62,000 bases of DNA from assembly GCF_026151205.1 (NCBI RefSeq), contig NC_087076.1:877692-939691 (forward strand), written 5' to 3'. This document shows positions 47,301-56,900 of this stretch, piece after piece. Source of the stretch: Bolinopsis microptera. Its lineage: Eukaryota > Ctenophora > Tentaculata > Lobata > Bolinopsidae. Both the position numbers and the translations under genes were made by a program. How positions within the stretch are numbered: position 1 is the stretch's first letter; each line of letters opens with the position of its first letter. The notes beneath the pieces are model-generated. The model did not search any database. It was not told where the DNA came from and was given only the letters and a program-made list of their open reading frames with translations.

Positions 47301-50300
47301 GAAAGTTTATGTGTATTGTGTCAGTCGGTCTGTTGGTTTATTCGTCTGTTCATTGTCAGCATGTCGGTCTAATTTCACATTTCATCGTCAGATTCAGATG
47401 TCAAATAAGATAAAATATCTTCAAAGAACGACTTTCGTCGCACCCTTTTCTTCGCTACCTGTCAAAATGCAGATTAATGACATGCTGCAAGAGGAGGAGC
47501 GAGTTAAATATCTTATATCTTATTACTTTACTCCTAGTACCTGGTAGCAGGAGAAGGAGGAGACCCCGTCTGTTCCTCTAAAAGCGGTCCTAACTCCGTG
47601 AGAACAAGGCTCCTCTCCTAACACCTGGTAGAGTAAGGGTCAGGTGTAAATATACAGCAGCTTAACATACAAAATGGTCATAACTCAGCCAAATTTTGAG
47701 CAATGAACTTGAAACTTTGGGAACGGTTTTAAATTAGCAAGCCAAATGTGTGAAAAAAATTGTGAGTTCTTAGCTTAAAGCGTTCTCATTTTATGAAGAC
47801 AATAGTGAAAAAGAGGGAGTGCCACGCCACGCCCACTGTAATTGGGCGTGGCTTACAAAACTTTCAGGAAATCTAAGTTTGACCCATATGTATAATCTCT
47901 GAAATTTTGGTGCAATTTGGAGACGAATTACGTGAGTTATTAAGAAGTTAAGAGGTTGCGTAGTCACTTTTGGGCCACCCTGTATAAACAGTCAGATGTA
48001 ACCAACACCAGCTTAACATTATCCTGTCTAACTGAAGAAGAACAATTTTTACCTCTGGTTCTTTAGTCTGCAGATAGTCGGTTATCGGTGTCTCTGTTGC
48101 CAGTTTGTGCCACAACATCCTAGCTTGCAATGACGTCTGAAACAAAAATATAAATGTCAAATACTCACATTTAAGAACAGACATATAGAAGAAGTGAAAG
48201 TATTGATGCAGACAGCAGGACCCCCCCCCCCCCCCCCCCCATACAGAACTATATTGCTAACGGTACCGCGACAATTGACCCCTCGACAATTGACCCCCCG
48301 ACAATTGACCCCCCGACAGGGTCAGGTTCAGGGTTAGGGTTAGGGTCCTGGGTCAGGGTCAGGCCCTGGCCCTGGACCTTGACCCTGATCAGGGTCAAGG
48401 TCAGGGTCAGGGTCAGGGTCAGGGTCAGGGTCAGGGTCAGGGTCAGGGTCAGGGTCAGGGTCAGGGTCAGGGTCAGGGTCAGGGTTAATTGTATTAAATT
48501 ATATTGTCGGGGGGTCAATTGTCGGGGGGTCAATTGTCGGGGGTCAATTGTCGGGGGGTCAATTGTCGTATACTAAGTCCTAGATTTCGCGACAATTGAT
48601 CCCAGTGTAATTACATAGGGGGTCAATTGTCGGGGGGTCAATCGTCGGGGGGTCAATTGTCGGGGGGGGGGGGGGGGGGTCAATTGTCGGGGGTCAATTG
48701 TCGGGGGTCAATTTTCGGGGGGTCAATTTTCGGGGGGTAATTGTCAGAAGGTCAATTGTCGGGGGGTCAATTGTCGGGGGTCAATTGTCGGGGGGTCAAT
48801 TGTCGGGGGGTCAATTTTCGGGGGGTCAATTGTCGGGGGTTCAATCGTCGGGGGGTCAATTGTCGGGGGGGTCAATTGTCGGGGTCAATTTTCGGGGGGG
48901 TCAATTGTCGGGGGGTCAATTGTCGCCCACCCATCGCTGACCTGAGTGTGCTGTCTGAAAGGAGAGCAGTTAGGTTCCGCAAGACTCTGCTGTAAGGAGT
49001 AGCCAGGTGCTAACGGAGGAAGCAAGTCAGAGGGACATCCCTCAGGGTAAGCTCCTTCTAGTTGTTCTAGAAGGTTCTCCGCCCACCCGTCCAGAGTCTT
49101 CATACTGCACGCTAGCAAGGGGGACATCCCTGCTAAATCTACGGAGGTGCGTATTTTTAGAAATGCATAATCATTCGTATTTGCCAAATCTGACCGATTG
49201 AGATTATTCTACATGGGCAAGTCTTGCCGAGAATTTAACACAAAATCTGTCTACATCGAGACTCAAGCGAAAAGAATAGTAACCTGAGGGAATGATGCCG
49301 ATATCGGTTAAGAAGGAAAGTATCTTGTCCTGGACGTGTATTACAGACATGAGTCTCATGAGGCGCCAGCTGTAGCAACTGTAATCCTCTGGATCATCCC
49401 CTTCATCGTCCAGCGTCTCCTAGCAACGTTATTTTACATTTTATATCTTAACATTATTCTACAGCGTCTCCTAGTAACGTTATTTTACATTTTATATCTT
49501 AACATTATTCTACAGCGTCTCCTAGCAACGTTATTTTACATTTTATATCTTAAAATTATTCTACAGCGTCTCCTAGCAACGTTATTTTACATTTTATATC
49601 TTAACATTATTCTACAGCGTATCCTAGCAACGTTATTTTACATTTTATATCTTAACATTATTCTACAGCGTCTCCTAGCAACGTTATTTTACATTTTATA
49701 TCTTAACAATATTCTACAGTGTCTCCTAGTAACGTTATTTTACATTTTATATCTTAACATTATTCTACAACGTCTCCTAGCAACGTTATTTTACATTTTA
49801 TATCTTAACATTATTCTACAGCGTCTCCTAGCAACGTTATTTTACATTTTATATCTTAACATTATTCTACAGCGTCTCCTAGCAACGTTATTTTACATTT
49901 TATATCTTAAAATTATTCTACAGCGTATCCTAGCAACGTTATTTTACATTTTATATCTTAAAATTACTCTAAAACGTCTCCTAGCAACGTTATTTTACAT
50001 TTTATATCTTAACATTATTCTACAGCGTCTCCTAGCAACGTTATTTTACATTTTATATCTTAAAATTACTCTAAAACGTCTCCTAGCAACGTTATTTTAC
50101 ATTTTATATCTTAACATTATTCTAAAGCGTCTCCTAGCAACGTTATTTTACATTTTATATCGTAACATTATTCTACAGCGTATCCTAGCAACGTTATTTT
50201 ACATTTTATATCTTAACATTATTCTACAGCGTATCCTAGCAACGTTATTTTACATTTTATAACTTAACATTATTCTACAGCGTCTACTAGCAACGTTATT

Positions 50301-53300
50301 TTACATTTTATATCTTAACATTATTCTACAGCGTCTCCTAGCAAAGTTATTTTACATTTTATATCGTAACATTATTCTACAGCGTATCCTAGCAACGTTA
50401 TTTTACATTTTATATCTTAACATTATTCTACAGCGTCTCCTAGCAACGTTATTTTACATTTTATATCTTAACATTATTCTACAGCGTATCCTAGCAACGT
50501 TATTTTACATTTTATATCTTAACATTATTCTACAGCGTCTCCTAGCAACGTTATTTTACATTTTATATATTTTATATCTTAACATCTTACTACCTTATCG
50601 GACCTTATTTGGACGGACATTACATGAACGGACATATATATAATATATAATATATATATATATAATAATTATGAACGGACATTAATATGAACGCTCGAAG
50701 GCATTCAAAACCATCAAAAATCCGAATTTTTTTCAATTTTTTTGACGTTTTTTCAATTTCAGCAAATGATTTTTGAATCCATTTTTTATACAGTAAGTAA
50801 GGAAAGCAGTCATTGAGCAGTAAAAATGTTAAAATATATGTACATGATCAGTGTCTAATATCACATATCATCTTCATCAAATGGGGTTTCGTGCATGAAA
50901 TAGTCCATGCTTAAAGCATCAGTGATTTCTAGCTTTATCAAACTACCCCGGTCCTGCATTTCAGTGTTAACTTTTACAATCCATTCGGCGTGAAGTGGTT
51001 TTATCATAGACAACTTTAGGTTAACCTTAACATCACGTGGAGCTTTCCTAGCACTGTTCCATTACCGCCCCCGAGTAATATGAACTATAACAACGTCGGA
51101 AAATGTCCTTGGAAACACGATTTACCGTAATATCTAGAGGCTGGAACAAGTTTGTCATGTTGGCGGGGACTAGTTCATGAACTATGTTGTTGAGTGCCAT
51201 AATTTCGTTGACTTTTTTCCGCCAAGTCATGACCCTTGAAAACATCATATACTAGTAGAGTTTTCTGTGCCTCCGGCAGACCAAGGAGAAACTTTCCATC
51301 GTTAACTTACGGCACAATAAAGTTCTCAAAGTTGTCATACATCATATTCTGGACAAAAAGTTCGAAATATGGAAAAATTTTAACGGACTTTAACTTGGAC
51401 GGACATTAATTGAACGGACTTTATTTGAACGGACATTAAGATGAACGCTAGGGCCTCCAGCGTTCAAGTAATGTCCGTCCAAATAAGGTCCGATAAGGTA
51501 TATATAAAGCGAGACGATATTCTACCAGACCCAATTGAAAACCCTTGAGCGTTATGGGGGTATGAACACCCTCGATAGTAACCACATCCTTTTTAAATCC
51601 GCTGGAGCTTAGTGTTTAGTTTATTTATTTTATTTAACATGATCTTAGCCTATAAACCCGTGTTTAGTTTACAATATTGCTATCAGAGACGTGTTATATT
51701 CATTACTATTTAATTATTTTTACTGTTTGATTCAGAGAAATCTAGCTTTTTCCGAGAAACTAATTTTTAATAGATTAGATAAGATGTACTCAGCCATTCT
51801 TTTCGTTTGATTATTACTCAGTATGTTTTAGTTTTGTACCGTTTTAAGTCACATAGTTTTGTACGTCTTCCTAAGATTTGTTTTCCTTTCCTAGTTTGTA
51901 AGTTATTTTAAAGATTTGTGTATATTCCAGTTGCTTTTAAAACAATTTTATCTCAGATAACGATGTTTAATAAATGATGCAAAGAATTTCGAAGATCTAA
52001 TCAACACCGAATTTTAATGTGTAGGAGTACAGCAACGAAATATATATATATATATCTGTTACCATTTAACTGATACCACGACTTCAAGTTTAACAAGACT
52101 TTCTGCAAAACCCGTGGGAGATATACTTTTGAAATTTTTTTGGCTGGGTCGAATGAATTTATGGCCTTTTGGTCAGTATTATGGCCAAGGAATAAATTAT
52201 TTATGTCCCGAAAATGGATCCAAAACTTTTCGTTTTGTTAATATTTCTGCTGTGAGCTTCCTCCGACCCAAATCAAACTTCCAGCACCTCAATCGTGTCA
52301 TTTGCCATCTATAGTTGACTGACTAATTGATTTCGGGTCAGAAATTCGGTCAAAACTGTAAAATTTCGGCCCTGGAAATTTCAGCTTCAAAAACTGAAAA
52401 TGGGACAGAGTATGGGACAGTATGAATTTCCACTTTTTTTCGAGATTTCGACTTCCAGTACCCCAATTTGGTTTCATACCATCATCAATTAACTGACTAA
52501 TTGGTTTTTGAGCAAAAATTTCATCCAATCTGTCAAATGTGTCATCAGAAATGTTCATATCTGAAAATGGGACAGACTTTTGAAAATACAACTTTTCGTT
52601 TTGTTAAACTTTCTGCTGTCAGCTTCCTCCGACCCAAATCAAACTTCCAGCACCTCAATCGTGTCATTTGCCATCTATAGTTGACTGACTAATTGGTTGC
52701 GGGTCAGAAATTCGGTCAAAACTGTAAAATTTCGGCCCTGGAAATTTCAGCTTCAAAAACTGAAAATGGGACAGAGTATGGGACAGTATGATTTTCCACT
52801 TTTTTTTCGAGATTTCGACTTCCAGTACCCCAATTTGGTTTCATACCATCATCAATTAACTGACTAATTGGTTTCTGAGCAAAAATTTCATCCAATCTGT
52901 CAAATGTGTCATCAGAAATGTTCATATCTGAAAATGGGACAGACTTTTGAAAATACTACTTTTCTTTTTGTTAAACTTTCTGCTGTCAGCTTCCTCCGAC
53001 CCAAATCAAACTTCCAGCACCTCAATCGTGTCATTTGCCATCTATAGTTGACTGACTAATTGGTTGCGGGTCAGAAATTTGATCAAAACTGTTAAATTTC
53101 GGCCCTGGAAATTTCTTCTTCAAAAACTGAAAATGGGACAGTATGATTTTCCAATTTTTTTCGAGATTTCGACTTCCAGTACCCCAATTTGTTCATACCA
53201 TCATCAATTAACTGACTAATTGGTTTCTGGGAAAAAATTTCATCCAATCTGTCAAATGTGTGATCAGAAATGTTCATATCTGAAAATGGGACAGACTTTT

Positions 53301-53843
53301 GAAAATACAACTTTTCGTTTTGTTAAACTTACTGCTATCAACTTCCTCCGACCCAAATCAAACTTCCAGCACCTCAATCGTGTCAATTGCCATCTATAGT
53401 TGACTGACTAATTGGTTGCGGGTCAGAAATTCGGTCAAAACTGTAAAATTTCGGCCCTGGAAATTTCAGCTTCAAAAACTGAAAATGGGACAGAGTATGG
53501 GACAGTATGATTTTCCAATTTTTTCGAGATTTCGACTTCCAGTACCCCAATTTGGTTTCATACCATCATCAATTAACTGACTAATTGGTTTATTTTTTGG
53601 GAGATTTTCAGCAAGATCAGATTTCCAAAGAAATGGGAACAAAGTATAATAAAAAGGGTAGCTCTTTAAAACAATGCTGAACTGAAACGGTAGCTAACCT
53701 CACAGTCGCTATCAACTTCAAACATGTTGGAAGTATCAAGATGTTGCTCTCTGTTGAAGAACTCGACCAGTGACATGCAGGGTGGTAAGAAGGTCTCCCT
53801 CACCGTCACAACACCCTCTTGAGAGATACGAGGTCCTTTCACT
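41347..53843 (-). CDS. DMXL: DmX-like protein (rabconnectin-3 alpha), C-terminal region with WD40 repeats, partial
   Basis: Thirteen exons: 53843-53699, 49419-49284, 49138-48942, 48136-48053, 46038-45891, 45657-45566, 45410-45328, 45174-45053, 44530-44380, 42808-42621, 42450-42368, 42058-41953, 41438-41347. All borders are GT-AG, every phase agrees, and together they give 542 residues plus stop. Matches to human DMXL1/2 include SPLLACSMKTLDGW, ARMLWHKL, LYLTGNTDGYVKLWEFG, CHDRATRDFAF, VVIWDTLLPP, LISAGSKGDVCIFDVRQRKL, DEEQYFTGSSEGDIK and the end LVSCGADGEVKIRL. These are the C-terminal WD40 blades of the V-ATPase regulator. The start of exon 46038 is uncertain (46023 is an alternative), and a small exon between it and 48053 may be missed. 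The preceding exon lies right of the window. Nearly every intron edge carries a minisatellite. Confidence 0.9.
41391..41836 (-). repeat. 45-bp minisatellite carrying the last acceptor and exon start
   Basis: About ten copies (42-47 bp). In gene sense the unit is GAGTGATGAAGCTTCAGGTA followed by GACTCGACTAACCACCTTGTTTCAG. The first 36 nt match the start of the final DMXL exon (GVMKLQVDSTNHLVS), where the last copy reads TTTCCTGT instead of TTTCAG. Each unit therefore has an acceptor and exon edge. It also contains CAG|GTAGAC, so every copy is bounded by donor- and acceptor-like sequences. 45 bp keeps the frame; some copies carry a 2-bp insertion. Confidence 0.9.
42075..42262 (-). repeat. CACTATA-type array before an acceptor
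   Basis: TATAGTGTATAGTG and TGTAGTG units on the plus strand. In gene sense it reads CACTATAC and ends about 17 nt before the acceptor at 42059-42060. Confidence 0.85.
42292..42373 (-). repeat. Two-copy 43-bp duplication containing a splice donor
   Basis: The exon end ATCAAG with donor GTAACATTGTGC at 42368/42367 is repeated 43 bp into the intron (ATCAAG|GTAAC at 42325/42324) with the intervening sequence TACTTTCCCAT and TTAGCGTGTA. It is a minimal two-copy junction duplication. Confidence 0.85.
42811..44213 (-). repeat. About 58-bp minisatellite carrying an acceptor and 34 nt of exon
   Basis: About 23 copies. In gene sense each has a C run, CCTAATGTGTCCCCTCCAG, then GAATGTGGTGATATGGGACA and CACTGCTGCC followed by a C run. 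The part after AG is the start of exon 42808-42621 (NVVIWDTLLPP). The C runs vary from about 9 to 20 nt, giving variable unit length. Open frames of up to 259 codons across it are repeat artefacts. Confidence 0.93.
44310..44378 (-). repeat. CACTATA-type array directly after a donor
   Basis: In gene sense the donor at 44379 reads GTATATAATACACTATACAC and continues as CACTATA units. Confidence 0.85.
44585..45050 (-). repeat. C-rich minisatellite starting at a donor
   Basis: About 17 copies of CAGACACTGCTGCC plus a C run and A. The array starts four bases after the donor of exon 45174-45053 (GTAAACCAGACACTGCTGCC), so the first copy overlaps the donor region. Variants have AAACACTG. It shares ACACTGCTGCCCCCC with the neighbouring array 42811-44213. 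Confidence 0.9.
45263..45316 (-). repeat. CACTATA-type array after a donor
   Basis: Gene-sense CACTATACACACTATAC units beginning about 12 nt after the donor at 45327. Confidence 0.8.
45440..45488. repeat. Inverted dinucleotide tract (TC)n and (GA)n
   Basis: TCTCTCTCTCTC and GAGAGAGAGAGA flank CTACAGGTACAG, forming a near-perfect hairpin framed by ACCTGTAGT copies. Confidence 0.8.
45735..45890 (-). repeat. Minisatellite of donor-like GTTAGTAACC units
   Basis: In gene sense the donor of exon 46038-45891 is GTTAGTAACC, and the array repeats GTTAGTAACCTTAGTAACCA-like units with CACGTG spacers. The donor-like GTTAGTAAC is thus present several times; the array starts at the donor itself. Confidence 0.85.
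46047..46107 (-). repeat. Decamer array AATCATCACT, exon-proximal part
   Basis: About six copies next to exon 46038-45891. In gene sense TGATGATTAG resembles the exon edge TGATATTAAG. The array is split by the insertion 46108-46826. Confidence 0.85.
46108..46826 (-). repeat. Ectopic copy of the 42.8-44.2 kb array
   Basis: Eleven units of the same repeat as 42811-44213 (TGTGTCCCATATCACCACAT with G runs), embedded in the decamer array of another intron. The acceptors within it point in the gene's direction, so they are potential decoy splice sites two introns upstream of the true exon. Confidence 0.9.
46827..47060 (-). repeat. Decamer array AATCATCACT, distal part
   Basis: About 23 copies with a few AATCATAACT and AATTATCACT variants; continuous with 46047-46107 apart from the inserted block. 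Confidence 0.9.
47061..48052. other. DMXL intron sequence, possible decayed element
   Basis: No clear exon, although a short DMXL exon may hide here. About 47640-47990 is unique noncoding sequence ending in GGGCCACCCTGTATAAAC; TACAGGGTGGCCC-type ends are typical of some DNA transposons, but no matching left end is evident. Confidence 0.35.
48222..48240. repeat. Poly-C tract
   Basis: Run of about 19 C beside the CAATTGTCG array. Confidence 0.9.
48265..48926 (-). repeat. CAATTGTCG array, copy 2, with (GGGTCA)n core
   Basis: Tandem GGGGTCAATTGTCG units (14-17 bp). An internal block of about 20 GGGTCA hexamers runs from about 48385 to 48485, and GGTTAGGGTTAGGG lies at 48332. In gene sense it starts about 13 nt after the donor at 48941. 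The unit TCAATTGTCGTATACTAAGT, with TCCTAGATTTCGCGACAATTG after it, is the inverse of the hairpin at 25.66 kb. Confidence 0.9.
49420..50577 (-). repeat. 51-bp minisatellite carrying an acceptor and 9 nt of exon
   Basis: About 23 copies. In gene sense each unit ends AATAACGTTGCTAG and the next begins GAGACGCTG, which are exactly the acceptor and first nine bases (ETL) of exon 49419-49284; then TAGAATAATGTTAAGATATA follows. 51 bp is 17 codons, but the unit contains a TAG in the exon frame, so copies cannot be translated through. Confidence 0.9.
50593..51498 (-). mobile_element. Degenerate pogo/Tigger-like DNA transposon
   Basis: The ends are about 38-bp inverted repeats (CCTTATCGGACCTTATTTGG..., right end inverted) flanked by TA on both sides, as expected for pogo/Tc1 insertions. 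A 66-codon frame at 51248-51048 (-) contains VHELVPANMTNLFQPLDITV and NRVSKDIFRR. This resembles the C-terminal part of DDE-superfamily transposases (pattern VPANxTxxxQPLDxxVN). The rest of the transposase is missing, so the copy is nonautonomous. Confidence 0.85.
51499..52219. other. Intron sequence, no feature seen
   Basis: AT-rich sequence in the DMXL intron between the pogo-like element and the 365-bp repeats; includes a short (TA)n at about 52042. Confidence 0.45.
52220..53592. repeat. 365-bp tandem repeat, just under four copies
   Basis: CGACCCAAATCAAACTTCC recurs at 52266, 52631, 52998 and 53350. Each unit contains two related halves with TTGACTGACTAATTGGTT-type sequence. A frame on the minus strand (NISDDTFDRLDEIFAQKPIS) is shared between copies but broken, so coding is unlikely. 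Confidence 0.9.
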
Positions 53844-53929
53844 CTGTGTGATTAACTATATTACCATCCACATTATCATTCATTATCCATATTTAATCCT
53901 AGCCAGAAATCACATTTGTTCAGTTAAAA

Positions 53930-56900
53930 GATCTACATACCTGATCCTCTCCCCCATCATAGAGATTAGAGACCCTCTTGTTAGGGGGTCTAGGAGAGTT
54001 AGTGTCTACATACCTGATCCTCTCCCCCATCATAGAGACCCTCTTGTTAGGGGGTCTAGGAGAGTTAGTGTCTACATACCTGATCCTCTCCCCCATCATA
54101 GAGACCCTCTTGTTAGGGGGTCTAGGAGAGTTGGTGTCTACATACCTGATCCTCTCTCCCATCATAGAGACCCTCTTGTTAGGGGGTCTAGGAGAGTTAG
54201 TGTCTACATACCTGATCCTCTCCCCCATCAAAGAGACCCTCTTGTTAGGGGGTCTAGGAGAGTTAGTGTCTACATACCTGATCCTCTCCCCCATCATAGA
54301 GACCCTCTTGTTAGGGGGTCTAGGAGAATTAGTGTCTACATACCTGATCCTCTCCCCCATCATAGAGACCCTCTTGTTAGGGGGTCTAGGAGAGTTAGTG
54401 TCTACATACCTGATCCTCTCCCCCATCATAGAGACCCTCTTGTTAGGGGGTCTAGGAGAGTTAGTGTCTACATACCTGATCCTCTCCCCCATCATAGAGA
54501 CCCTCTTGTTAGGGGGTCTAGGAGAGTTAGTGTCTACATACCTGATCCTCTCCCCCATCATAGAGACCCTCTTGTTAGGGGGTCTAGGAGAGTTAGTGTC
54601 TACATACCTGATCCTCTCCCCCATCATAGAGACCCTCTTGTTAGGGGGTCTAGGAGAGTTAGTGTCTACATACCTGATCCTCTCCCCCATCATAGAGACC
54701 CTCTTGTTAGGGGGTCTAGGAGAGTTAGTGTCTACATACCTGATCCTCTCCCCCATCATAGAGACCCTCTTGTTAGGGGGTCTAGGAGAGTTGGTGTCTA
54801 CATACCTGATCCTCTCCCCCATCATAGAGACCCTCTTGTTAGGGGGTCTAGAGAGTTAGTGTCTACATACCTGATCCTCTCCCCCATCATAGAGACCCTC
54901 TTGTTAGGGGGTCTAGGAGAGTTAGTGTCTACATACCTGATCCTCTCCCCCATCATAGAGACCCTCTTGTTAGGGGGTCTAGGAGAGTTAGTGTCTACAT
55001 ACCTGATCCTCTCCCCATCATAGAGACCCTCTTGTTAGGGGGTCTAGGAGAGTTAGTGTCTACATACCTGATCCTCTCCCCCATCATAGAGACCCTCTTG
55101 TTAGGGGGTCTAGGAGAGTTAGTGTCTACATACCTGATCCTCTCCCCCATCATAGAGACCCTCTTGTTAGGGGGTCTAGGAGAGTTAGTGTCTACATACC
55201 TGATCCTCTCCCCCATCATAGAGACCCTCTTGTTAGGGGGTCTAGGAGAGTTAGTGTCTACATACCTGATCCTCTCCCCCATCATAGAGACCCTCTTGTT
55301 AGGGGGTCTAGGAGAGTTAGTGTCTACATACCTGATCCTCTCCCCCATCATAGAGACCCTCTTGTTAGGGGGTCTAGGAGAGTTAGTGTCTACATACCTG
55401 ATCCTCTCCCCCATCATAGAGACCCTCTTGTTAGGGGGTCTAGGAGAGTTGGTGTCTACATACCTGATCCTCTCTCCCATCATAGAGACCCTCTTGTTAG
55501 GGGGTCTAGGAGAGTTAGTGTCTACATACCTGATCCTCTCCCCCATCATAGAGACCCTCTTGTTAGGGGGTCTAGGAGAGTTAGTGTCTACATACCTGAT
55601 CCTCTCCCCCATCATAGAGACCCTCTTGTTAGGGGGTCTAGGAGAGTTAGTGTCTACATACCTGATCCTCTCCCCCATCATAGAGACCCTCTTGTTAGGG
55701 GGTCTAGGAGAGTTAGTGTCTACATACCTGATCCTCTCCCCCATCATAGAGACCCTCTTGTTAGGGGGTCTAGGAGAGTTAGTGTCTACATACCTGATCC
55801 TCTCCCCCATCATAGAGACCCTCTTGTTAGGGGGTCTAGGAGAGTTAGTGTCTACATACCTGATCCTCTCCCCCATCATAGAGACCCTCTTGTTAGGGGG
55901 TCTAGGAGAGTTAGTGTCTACATACCTGATCCTCTCCCCCATCATAGAGACCCTCTTGTTAGGGGGTCTAGGAGAGTTAGTGTCTACATACCTGATCCTC
56001 TCCCCCATCATAGAGACCCTCTTGTTAGGGGGTCTAGGAGAGTTAGTGTCTACATACCTGATCCTCTCCCCCATCATAGAGACCCTCTTGTTAGGGGGTC
56101 TAGGAGAGTTAGTGTCTACATACCTGATCCTCTCCCCCATCATAGAGACCCTCTTGTTAGGGGGTCTAGGAGAGTTAGTGTCTACATACCTGATCCTCTC
56201 CCCCATCATAGAGACCCTCTTGTTAGGGGGTCTAGGAGAGTTAGTGTCTACATACCTGATCCTCTCCCCCATCATAGAGACCCTCTTGTTAGGGGGTCTA
56301 GGAGAGTTAGTGTCTACATACCTGATCCTCTCCCCCATCATAGAGACCCTCTTGTTAGGGGGTCTAGGAGAGTTAGTGTCTACATACCTGATCCTCTCCC
56401 CCATCATAGAGACCCTCTTGTTAGGGGGTCTAGGAGAGTTAGTGTCTACATACCTGATCCTCTCCCCCATCATAGAGACCCTCTTGTTAGGGGGTCTAGG
56501 AGAGTTAGTGTCTACATACCTGATCCTCTCCCCCATCATAGAGACCCTCTTGTTAGGGGGTCTAGGAGAGTTAGTGTCTACATACCTGATCCTCTCCCCC
56601 ATCATAGAGACCCTCTTGTTAGGGGGTCTAGGAGAGTTAGTGTCTACATACCTGATCCTCTCCCCCATCATAGAGACCCTCTTGTTAGGGGGTCTAGGAG
56701 AGTTAGTGTCTACATACCTGATCCTCTCCCCCATCATAGAGACCCTCTTGTTAGGGGGTCTAGGAGAGTTAGTGTCTACATACCTGATCCTCTCCCCCAT
56801 CATAGAGACCCTCTTGTTAGGGGGTCTAGGAGAGTTAGTGTCTACATACCTGATCCTCTCCCCCATCATAGAGACCCTCTTGTTAGGGGGTCTAGGAGAG

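Noticed and set aside
52298-53310. Repeated frame with NISDDTFDRLDEIF
   Set aside because: Shared by tandem 365-bp copies but broken by indels and stops, no splice context and no known family.
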